From NCBI RefSeq assembly GCF_000611645.1, contig NW_014012035.1, positions 1-12,995 of the forward strand: DNA of 12,995 bases, in the 5' to 3' direction. A model generated the notes under the pieces. The model was not told the origin of the DNA. It made no database searches and worked only from the letters and a program-made list of their open reading frames with translations. Origin of the DNA: Monoraphidium neglectum. Taxonomy: Eukaryota; Chlorophyta; Chlorophyceae; Sphaeropleales; Selenastraceae. The translations under genes and the position numbers were made by a program. Within the stretch, counting starts at the first letter, position 1; the number at the start of each line of letters is the position of its first letter. Shown one piece after another: positions 1 to 8,113 of the stretch.

Positions 1-1986
1 GGACCTCCCCTGAGGCCGAGTCCACCGCCACCAGCGCGCCCTCGTCGGAGCTGAGACTCAGCAGCGCCCCGCCCCCGCCCCACGCCACGAGGCCGTGCGC
101 CTTGAGGCCGACGCCCGACACAAACAGGTCGGGGCTGGGCGGGTCCGCGTCCAGGTCGACACGCACTATGTCACTCTGGTGGATTTGGATCGAGATTGAG
201 GGGTCTTTCTGTCTGGGAGCACAATTTTTTTGGGGTGCATAGGCTTGTATTGAGGGAGACCACAGCCCTAACCTGCATCAGGTGACAAAGACGCCGCACG
301 CATCGAAGCTGTCGTCCAGCAGCTGTGCCTGCGTGCGGCTGGCAGGCCGCCATCTCACAACCGGCGGCCGCACCTGTCCAAGGTTGTGCAGCACCGCCCA
401 CAGCGCGCCGTCCGCCAGCGGCGCCAGCGTGTTGGGGTGCTCACTGGGCGTGAACAGCTCCATCCGCCTGACCTGATCACGACCAACAGGCAGAGCAAGA
501 GGGGGTGCGGAGATCGCAAAGCGCGGGCGGGGGTGTTTCATGCTTCACCTTGCTTCGAGGGAAGTCGCAGGAGTTTGTCGGCCGTTCTCGCTGCACCAGT
601 GATTGGCTGTGGATTTGCAGCGAGCTTCGAGCTGCTGTATGTCCACACGGCCACGCCAGACACCACAGGCTTGCTGTCTACTTGCAACCACAGCCCCCAC
701 TGCGATAAAACGACTTGCTCCAAGGAAACTGCCGCTGCCGCCTGCTGCATGCGCCCACCAGTGCCATCTCTGGATAGGACAGCTCGAGCACGGCCCCGTC
801 CCCCGTGCTGCACACGTACACGCGGTCCCCGCGCCGCACGGCGTCGTGCGCAAAGCGCGAGGGGATGCGTACGCGACGCAGCTCGGCGCCTGGTGCGTGT
901 GGTATTGCAAGATGATTGTGTTCGCGCCGCGTGCGAAGTTTTTGAATTTGAATTCAACAGCCCAGACTGGGCTTGCAGCTGCGCCGTGCAGGTGAGCAGG
1001 AGGCTGGCTCAGCCCCAAGGCATGTGCATGCTGCCGTCCGTCCTGGTGGTGGTGCCGTGACGTCAGCGTGACGTCATCAACAAACGCACCCGTGCCCGCG
1101 TCAAACTCCACCAGGTGCTCCTCGCTGGTGGCGGGCCGCCAGTTGTGCGGCCGCACGACAGACCACACGCTGCCAGTGTCATCGCGACTTCTATTGCCGC
1201 CGCCGTTGCCGCCCCTGCCGGGGCTTTGGCCTGGGAACACGCCATAATGAACCCCCTGCAAAAAAGATGGCGATGGCAGCGTGCGTCGAACGGTGGGCGC
1301 GGCCAGCGCTTTTGCGAAGCCTTGGCTAACCCCCTTTCTCTAGCACGGCGGAACAAGGCTGTCGGTGGCGCCGCGGCGAATGAGAGCGTGTGTGGGCATC
1401 ACAGCGGGAGGCGCAGCCGCGCACCTCTCCGCGGTGCAGCACTCTCAGTTCGTTGGAATCTATTAGATACCTGCCACGTGCAAGGTGTTGTTGTGAGGGT
1501 GTTTGTTTTAGTGTGTATGGGTGAGATTTATTAGGCGGGTTTCAAGGGAGGGAAGGGCGGTGTGGTCAGGCCGTGCTCGCCGCAAACCACGCGCAGACGT
1601 GTGCAATGCAAGGGGGGCCTCGCCTCGGAACGCATAAGGCCTAACAATGCCAGCAGGCGCGGCGGCAGGCCCCGGCCAGGGGGGGGAGAGTTTGTGTGGA
1701 TCCGCGCTGCGTCTGGTTGTTTGCCCCACCAGGCGAGAAGGTTGTGGGTCGCAAGCAGCAGCCGCCTCGCCGGCAGGGCCGGCGGCACCGCGGCGGCGTC
1801 CAACGCGTGCGGCGCCGCCGCCGGCAGCAGCAGCAGCGACGGGGCCGGTGCCGGTGGCTGGGCGGGCAGCGTATGCGCCATTCTAGCCATCGACCAGATT
1901 GTCAGTGTGCTGAGTGCGACCCCCAGCAACATGAATAGCAGCAGTGTCTTGCGCGGCGCTAACCGCCGGGGCCGGCCGCTCGTCAT
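1..1986 (-). CDS. Membrane-anchored beta-propeller-like protein, 5' part, five exons, runs off the left edge
   Basis: Proposed exons on the minus strand are 1986-1730, 1214-1090, 889-759, 472-374 and 175-1; all four joins keep frame (phases 2, 1, 0, 0) and give about 262 residues. The N-terminus, MTSGRPRRLAPRK followed by a hydrophobic stretch (about residues 14-33), looks like a type II signal anchor; a Pro/Ala-rich linker follows. The later exons give short beta-rich repeats: VVRPHNWRPATSEEHLVEFD, RIPSRFAHDAVRRGDRVYV, HPNTLAPLADGALWAVLHNL and SDIVRVDLD, then GLKAHGLVAW. This recurring His/Asn-turn-strand pattern is typical of six- or seven-bladed propellers (SMP-30/NHL/quinoprotein-like), but I cannot name the family or substrate. 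The joins at 889/1090, 759/472 and 374/175 are strong because the protein reads smoothly across them. The first join (1730/1214) is less certain; an acceptor at 1255 is an alternative. An in-frame upstream ATG at 2151 would add 55 residues; 1986 is preferred because it puts the anchor near the N-terminus. Confidence 0.62.
1215..1729 (-). other. Putative first intron of the propeller gene
   Basis: This 515-base stretch has a GTGGGG donor at 1729 and an AG acceptor at 1216-1215, in matching phase 2. A second acceptor, TTTTTTGCAG ending at 1256, has a better pyrimidine tract and could instead start the next exon at 1255 with phase 0. The reading frame from 1986 stays open to a TAA near 1531, so exon 1 could also be longer or retained. 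I see no other gene-like content inside. Confidence 0.4.
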
Positions 1987-2489
1987 GGTGGTTGGCTTGT
2001 TCAGAGGCTGGACACTCGTGCTCTTGGCGGCCGTGGCGGTCGCTTTCACGACTGGGTACACTACCGCATCTAGCTCGTGCCAAACTGACGACGGGTCCGC
2101 GACGTCGAGTCGGGTGGCGCCACCGGCACCGTTGCCGCCATATGTCCACATGCCCCACAGCCACAGATCGACTTGTCATGAGGCACCGTGGCGATGAGAT
2201 GTGAGTGTGCGGTGTCATCGTTTAAAACCAGCTCGTTCGGATCAACGAGACAGGACCGTGGCGATCCGAGGCAGCTCCGCGTCTCAATCACAAAATACTT
2301 GGTAATAATCTTAGATTTGATATGATGTCTGTTTACAGGCAGGACGCCGATCAAAATCGTGTAACCCGTGGTGTGTCACCGTAGATCACCATGTCGGCGG
2401 CATCGGGATCCAAAGCAGTTAAAATCATGACCGATTCTTCCTGACTAGTTACTCGCGCTCCAAGAAGCTTTGACTGATCTGCTTTCATC
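1987..2489. promoter_or_regulatory. Divergent intergenic region between propeller gene and cytochrome b5-domain gene
   Basis: The propeller gene leaves to the left and the cytochrome b5-domain gene leaves to the right, so this stretch should hold both 5' UTRs and promoters. Roughly 2281-2350 is clearly AT-richer than its surroundings (for example AAAATACTTGGTAATAATC), unlike the flanking exons. I see no convincing TATA box or named factor site. An in-frame stop TGA at 2475-2477 lies just upstream of the ATG at 2490. If the propeller protein starts at 2151, the region shrinks accordingly. Confidence 0.4.
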
Positions 2490-5400
2490 ATGCCGAAACA
2501 CAAGTTGAAAGGGCCCCTGACGCTCAACGGCGCGCCATTGACTCTCAAGTTGAACCCAGAAGGATCTATCCGTCTGCTGGTTGTCGCGCGTGCACCGGGC
2601 GAGGCGCCCGGCCAGCCAGCGGACCTGCAACTGTATGCAGCAGCAGACGAAGCTGCTGGCGCAGATGAGGAGGCGGGGCAGCAGGTTATGCTGCAGCTGG
2701 CGCCGCGATCTGACTGCATTGTTGTGGCAAGGTGAACGCACACCTCTTGAAGGTCCGGCGGTTGGCGCCACCAGCGTTGGCGTGCGCTTTGACATGCGCC
2801 CTAACCCGGCACCGGGCATGGTCAAACGGTGGCTGCCTGCACTCGCCCGGCTTCGCCCCAGGCACCGCTCCAAGCTTGATGAAGCAGCGCCTCTGCCACC
2901 TGCGGCCTCCTCCTCATCCCCTCCCCTGGCCGGCGAGATTGTGTTGGACCAGGTTGGTGGTTTCTGGACGCTGCTGCCCACGCCTCTCATCTTTCGCTTG
3001 CTGCTGCCTGCGTCTCTCATGTTGCGCTCACTTGACTTCCTCGCCTCTGGCAGGCCAGGGCTGCCAGTCTTGATCATGCGCCTCTCTGCGTGCCGCATAC
3101 CTGCCGCGTACCTCCCCTTGCCTCCCGCTGACCAGCTGGCTGCCCGGCCGCTGGCACCCCACCCCGCGCTGGCCTCTTGGTGGCCGCGGCCTCATGCCTG
3201 CGTTCTAACCCGTGGCCCCTCCGCAGGTACAGCGCCACAACCTGCGGCTGCTGGCAGGGGAGGCCTACGACTTCGCACCCTTCACGCCCCCCGACGAGGG
3301 CGAAGGTGCCGCGGGCGTGCAGGGAGACGCCGGCAATGAGGCCAATGGTAGCGGCGACGAGGGCGGCGGCGGGCCGTTTGATCTGGTGGATGTTGATCTA
3401 GAGGTCCGGCTGGCAGACGCGGCGCTGTTTGGCGGCGGCGGCGGCGGCGGCGGCTCTGCGGCTGGTGGCGACGAGGGCAGCGCCGGCAAGCAGGCTGGCG
3501 GTAGTGGTGGCGCGGTGGAGTTGGATGCGGCCGAGGTGGCGCGCGCGTTTGGGCGTGCGTACTTTGGCCGCGTGGTGTGCGTCAACGAGGTGATTGGGAG
3601 TGGACAGATTACAGGCAGATGATACCAGGGCGTGGTCAGCCGCGTGGCGTCGCGGCGGTGTTGTTGCTGCCGGCAGCCGGCCCTTCAGGATGCCCCATGT
3701 GCTGCGAGGCTGCATCACACGTCTCACTACCCCAATCCCCAAACGCGCCGGCCCCGGCGCGCCGTCCACATGGCAACGCTCCCGCCTTTTCCCCCACCCG
3801 CCGGCCCGCAGTACCTGATCGTGCGTGCCGCCGGCCGCCTGCTGCTGCTGCGGGTCACCGGCTGCAACAGCCTCACCCCGGAGGAGCAGGAGGAGGCGGC
3901 CGCGTACCACTGCTACCGCGGCCGCCTGACCCCTGAGACGGCGGTGTACCTTTCAGAGGCGCCGGGCGGCCTGGGCGGCAGCAGCGGTGACAGGGACACC
4001 CGCGGCGGTGGTGGGGCCGGAGCGAGCGGCAGGAGCAGGGGAGGGGAGGAGCTCGAGAATGCAGCTGCAGCGGAGGGGACGCAGGAGGACAGCGGAGGGG
4101 GCGAGGATAGTGATGAGGAGAGCGGAAGCGAAGAGGCAGGGGAGGGTGGCGAGTGGTTGGAAACGGAAGGCGGGCAGGCGCGGCCGCGGGCGCAGACGCG
4201 CGTATTCAGCGGCGCACGGCTCAGGCTCAAAAATGTGCAGGCGCGCGAGGAGCGGCCGCCGCCCACCAACGTGGTCCACATCACCACGCGCGACGGCGAA
4301 TGGTGGGCTCCTGACCAGCTGCAGGGCGGGCGCATGGAGTCGCTGGTTGGGGCGCGCCCCATGGCTGGAAAGCGCTGCTGGGACATAATTGCAGCAATTT
4401 GTTTGAAGGTCAAACGCGAAGAAAGGTCCACAGCAACCTGCCTGCGTGGCTGGGTCAACCCGGCCAAAACCGGCACAAACCAGCCAGCCATGCTGCTCAG
4501 GGCACCCCACGCAATCTCCGCTGCCTGCCACAACCCGCAGGTTCCCAGTCAAAAAGAAGCTGCTGCGGCCCTGCATCGCCCTCACAGCCGTGGTGCGCGA
4601 CTCTGGGAGCAGCGCGCCCAGCGTGACAGTCGACGTCGACACCCTCACGTGAGAGCGGCGCGCGGCGAGCCCCCGCGGCGGCCAACCTTCGCTGCCTTGC
4701 AGCATCAGGCGGCCAGATCACGTTGACCGCGTTTGACCGCCGCCCCCGGGCGCCAAGGGCAGTGTGGACCGCACCTTGCACTGGTCACGCAGAAGTGGAA
4801 GGTTGCTCGCACGCCCACGCGTTGCCGGCTCCATGGCGATGTTCGTCGCACGGTCTCGCGCCGCGTTTGACCGCCGTCCCTCTGCAGGTTTGACCGCGTG
4901 CTCATCTTCCTGGAGGCCCTCGCCATGGGGCGGCCGCCGCCAGAGTTTGCGCTGCACCTGGTGGACGACCTCTTGGAGGCACGTTTGTTACTCTATGTTC
5001 TATGTTCAACGGATCATATCAATGTGCTCTTGGATTTCTCGTGTGTACCGTTGTCATGCGATCATTGTAGCGGCGGAGCTGCATGATTGTCTGCCCACGC
5101 AAAACGGGCGCTTGCGCGGCCTGCACTGCTCGTGTGGGGCTGAGCCAGGGGGCGCGCCCTGCCCTCAATCCGCGGGCCCTGCTGTCTCGTGCACGTTCTG
5201 TTGGGCCGCAGGCGGCGTCAGTGCTGGGGCTGCGGGCGCTGGAGCAGCACTGCAGCCGGCGGCTGGGGCAGCGGCTGGCGGCGCTTGGCACGTACACTGC
5301 GGTGCGTGTGCAATTCACTCGCCAGTGCGTTCCGCCCTCCTACCAGGCCCGGTGTGCAACATCCGGTTGGTGCCAAAACTTGCAAGGACCTTCTCGCCAT

Positions 5401-6203
5401 ACCAGCCATCCCGTGATCGCCAACCCCCTGACGCCTCTGCCATCATCGCATGTTTGAGCGCGTGCACACACGCGCCATGCAAGCCCCCTCCTGCACCCCG
5501 CCCCCGATCACCGCAGCCGCGGCCGCTGCTCCCACGTCTCAACCCCAACCCCAACGCAATCCGTTGACTTTGCAGGCGGACATCAGACGTGCCACACAGG
5601 AGGGCAAGGTGTGGCTGGTGATCCAGGGGATGGTGCTGGATGTGGGCAGGTGGCTGCCGCAGCACCCGGGGGGCAGCACCATCATCCCCAGGCAGGCGCT
5701 GGACTGCGACTGCTCCAGGCTGTTCGAGGTGGGGGATAGGGGGCAGTGGGGGCAGGAGGGGCGCGCGCTCGAGTCAATGCACACCGTGCGGCTGCGATGC
5801 GCCGTGCCCGCATGCTTATTCTCACAATGTGGCCATACCTTCTTGCCTGCTACCTCAGCCGCCCTGTCTATGAGCCGCGCTTCTATTGAAACCTCGCCGC
5901 CGCTCTTGCTCCCCTTCCTCCGCTCGCGCCCGCCCGCCCGGCAACCCGCCCGCCGCCCATCCGCCCGCCTGCCCTCCGCCGTCCTGCTCCGCACCGCAGC
6001 TGTACCACGCCAGCCGCGAGAGCTTCCTGTACCTTCGGGAGTTTTACATAGGGGAGCTGCTGCCGGGCGAGGAGCTGCCCCAGGGCGGCGGCAACCCCGC
6101 GCCGCCGTCGGAGGACTTTTTGGAGCAGCTGCGGGCGTACACGTCTGAGTTCAGGATGCCGGCGGCCCAGCTGCCCGAGGGGCGCGCGTTTAAGAGCTTC
6201 TGA
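2490..6203 (+). CDS. Cdc48 N-domain-like / BTB-Skp1-like / cytochrome b5 multidomain protein, eight exons
   Basis: Proposed exons are 2490-2723, 3227-3589, 3812-4302, 4541-4648, 4888-4978, 5212-5301, 5576-5728 and 6000-6203 (TGA), about 577 residues. Residues about 79-270 resemble the Cdc48/p97 N-domain: VQRHNLRLLAGE, then ARAFGRAYFGRVVCVNEYLI, then YHCYRGRLTPETAVYL, interrupted by Gly- and Glu-rich disordered inserts. Residues about 364-459 look like a BTB/Skp1 fold: FPVKKKLLRPCIALT, VTVDVDTLTFDRVLIFLEAL and DDLLEAASVLGLRALEQHC. Residues about 460-535 are a cytochrome b5 domain with the HPGG motif (His489) and a second His (YHAS, His513), 24 residues apart as in bovine b5 (His39/His63). There is no C-terminal membrane anchor, so it is probably soluble. 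ATG 2490 is the first Met after an in-frame TGA at 2475. The exon 1-2 join is uncertain; the other joins are phase-consistent and strong. The biochemical function is unknown; cytochrome b5 folds bind heme or steroids. Confidence 0.72.
2724..3226 (+). other. First intron of the cytochrome b5-domain gene (donor uncertain)
   Basis: The acceptor is clear: CCGCAG ending at 3226, after an in-frame TAA at 3206-3208, so the next exon must start here. The donor is not. GTGAAC at 2732 is the better consensus but leaves phase 2, while the next exon needs phase 0. GTGGCA at 2724 fits phase 0. An intervening small exon is possible; the plus-strand frame stays open through much of 2581-3205, but I found no convincing domain sequence in it. 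Confidence 0.5.
3431..3454 (+). repeat. (GGC)8 repeat encoding polyglycine
   Basis: Eight GGC codons in a row encode Gly8 inside exon 2 of the cytochrome b5-domain gene. They lie in the disordered insert between LADAALF and the ELDAAEVARAFGRAYF segment of the Cdc48 N-like region. Confidence 0.9.
4728..4876 (+). repeat. Two identical 15-mers (CGCGTTTGACCGCCG) within an intron
   Basis: The 15-mer occurs at 4728-4742 and 4862-4876, both inside the 4649-4887 intron. Its core TTTGACCGC is also the first coding sequence of the next exon (4889-4897, reading Phe-Asp-Arg). So the exon start is preceded by two look-alikes in the intron. Confidence 0.8.
4979..5211 (+). other. Probable GC-AG intron
   Basis: The upstream exon ends GAG at 4978 and is followed by GCACGT, close to the known GC-donor consensus (AG|GCAAGT). 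The acceptor is CCGCAG ending at 5211. This join gives DDLLE|AASVLGLRALEQHC in phase 0, a smooth amphipathic helix typical of the BTB C-terminal part. The nearest GT (4983) gives phase 1 and breaks the frame. Confidence 0.7.
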
Positions 6204-6464
6204 TGCGCGCTGATCTGGCAGGATTCGCGCCGTGGGTGTAACACCCTGCGAGACTCAAGGCGAGGATGCAAAGGCACAGGCGGTGTGGGTGCGCTTAAGG
6301 GGAAAGATGCAGCAACAGCGCCTGGTGCGTTTTGCGTAGCCTGGCCAGGTTGGATTGATCGGTCAACGATGAGTCAAGCTGCGACCTGGACCAAGCTGTG
6401 GAACGCGCCCAACCTAACACAGTCTGTCATGGTCAGCCGCTCTATTATGTGTGCACATAGAGTT

Positions 6465-6469
6465 TGTAA
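6465..6469 (+). terminator. Candidate poly(A) signal TGTAA for the cytochrome b5-domain gene
   Basis: TGTAA is the standard polyadenylation signal of Chlamydomonas-type algae. This copy lies about 260 bases after the stop codon, a normal 3' UTR length. Another TGTAA at 6237-6241 is only about 35 bases after the stop and is less likely. Confidence 0.4.
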
Positions 6470-6733
6470 GACCGCGACACCCTGCGCTTTGCTCATTCAC
6501 CGAGTCCTCAATCGCAGTTCGCTAACTATCAGCGTAGGCAGCTCTGCTTCGAGAACGGTGCCCTGAAAATTTGAAGCTTACGTTACGCAGATGCTGCGCC
6601 TTGAGTGACGCAGCAGCGGAGCGCCGGGGCTCGCTGCATCAACGCGCTTCAGCGCAGGCTGCCCGCTTGAGCGCGCATCCCGATCCGCGCGAGCGCTGCG
6701 CGCGTTGCCCTGCAGCGCACCGCTCCGCCTGCG

Positions 6734-6781
6734 ATGGCCCGCGGGCCACGCCTAAGCACAGCCAGCCATACCGCCCGCTGA
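6734..6781 (+). CDS. Short upstream ORF in the RAP-gene leader
   Basis: An ATG at 6734 opens a 15-codon frame ending in TGA at 6779-6781, 19 bases before the main ATG at 6801 and in a different frame. If the transcript starts upstream of 6734, this uORF could reduce translation of the main protein. There is no evidence yet that it is translated. Confidence 0.25.
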   Translation: MARGPRLSTASHTAR

Positions 6782-6800
6782 CTGCGCACGCGCAGCGGCG

Positions 6801-8071
6801 ATGTGCGCCGCCGCCGCGGCTGCGGCGGGCCCGACGCAGGGCGCCACTTTCGCGCGCCAGCAGCGGCTGGTGGACCTCTTCTCGCAGATCATCGACAGCA
6901 CACAAGTCACCAGCGCGGCCACCACCGGCGATGGCGTACAAGGCGGCGCCGCAGGGCCGACCCGCGAAGCCGCGCTGCCGGACAGCAATTGCGCGGCCAT
7001 GGCGGCGGGTGATGCGTCGCCAGGGGGACGTGGCGCGGCCTGCACGGGCGGCACTGCGCCACGCCTCGCCGGCGCCGGAGCTGATGGGTACCCCGCCGTG
7101 AGCATGGATCTTGTCACTGGTGAATATCCTGAGGAGGGCGGTGGTTATGGCGACGGCAGAGCCACGGCGGGGCGCGCCCTGAAAGCAGAGGACGGCGGAG
7201 GTGTGGCGTGCGCGTGCGGTCGCGCGCCCCTTCCCGCCAGCGACAGCGACGGGAGCATCCTCTCTGTCAGCATGGAGATTGACGACTCAGATGATTGCGG
7301 AGAGTGTGAACCCTGCAGCGGCGGCGCCGCCCACCCAGCGAGCCGCCTCTGGGGGCCGGGTGCAGCGCCGACAGAGTGCGGCGGCCGCAAATGTGGCAGC
7401 TCTCAGGAAGCTACCGCGCAGCTCCAGACGAGCAGCGACACGGGCGCCGACAGCGACACCCCACGCCCCCGCCGCGCCGGCGCCGGCGGCCGCCCCGCGG
7501 CCGGCATGGCCGTCGCCGCCCCTGATGGCTGCGGCGAACTGGAGGTGAACAGCGGCCGCGGCGGCGCCCGCCACGGCGCGCCAGCTTGCGGGGCGCCGCG
7601 CGGCGGCCGCGTTGGCCCTGCTGCCGGCACACGCCTGGCGGTGCTCGGAGGGCTCGCCGCCGTTCAAGGGCAGGGCGGGCTGCATGGCATGTTGAGGCAC
7701 GAGCCACTTGTTGACAAGGGGCGCGTTGCGGCCGCAGCAGCGCAGCATTTGACGCGGGTGCGGCGCGGCGAGCGTAGAGGGGTGCTGCCTTGTTTACCGG
7801 GGAGCGCGTCTAGGGGTCTAGCACGGGGTGGGGCCGCTTTCCCTGCCTGCAAGGGCAAGCTCAGCGAGACATTCAGGGCAATCTGTACTGCAGCGCTGCT
7901 CCTCCCGCCGTAACCCCGTCGACTGACTGTTGCTGCGCTCTCGAGTGTTGGGGTCAACCTTGCACGGTGGATCCACAATTTGCACACTGCCCAAACGCAC
8001 GTGTGTACACGTGTGCTCAGCATAAGCGCTCTGGCTCTCTCTGCCTCTCTTTCACACCCTCAGGAGCATGC

Positions 8072-8113
<42 letters not shown>

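Larger units (their letters stand above)
6204..6800. other. 3' UTR, intergenic DNA and 5' UTR between the two plus-strand genes
   Basis: This 597-base stretch follows the TGA at 6201-6203 and precedes the ATG at 6801. It holds two TGTAA motifs (6237 and 6465), a small upstream ORF (6734-6781), and an in-frame TAA (6753-6755) that supports the 6801 start. I see no independent gene. Part 6300-6570 is less GC-rich than the coding DNA, as expected for 3' UTR and promoter sequence. Confidence 0.5.

Noticed and set aside
545..1261. 238-residue minus-strand continuous frame read as one gene
   Set aside because: Only its first part (1214-1090) carries propeller-like sequence. The rest (THQAPSCVAYASPRAL and onward) is intron or the wrong frame; the right frame at 889-759 reads AELRRVRIPSRFAHDAV and joins by splicing.
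1531..1730. Continuation of propeller exon 1 to the TAA near 1531, which would make it a short membrane protein
   Set aside because: The sequence after 1730 is low-complexity, and a GTGGGG donor at 1729 joins in phase to the propeller exons. It is kept only as an alternative.
2445..3098. 217-residue minus-strand open frame
   Set aside because: No recognisable motif, and it overlaps exon 1 of the plus-strand gene and its intron; it looks like a shadow frame.
6571..7101. 176-residue plus-strand frame resembling a transit peptide (LTLRRCC start)
   Set aside because: It begins at TTG, not ATG, and runs across the 6801 start in another frame. Its Arg/Ala richness follows from base composition.
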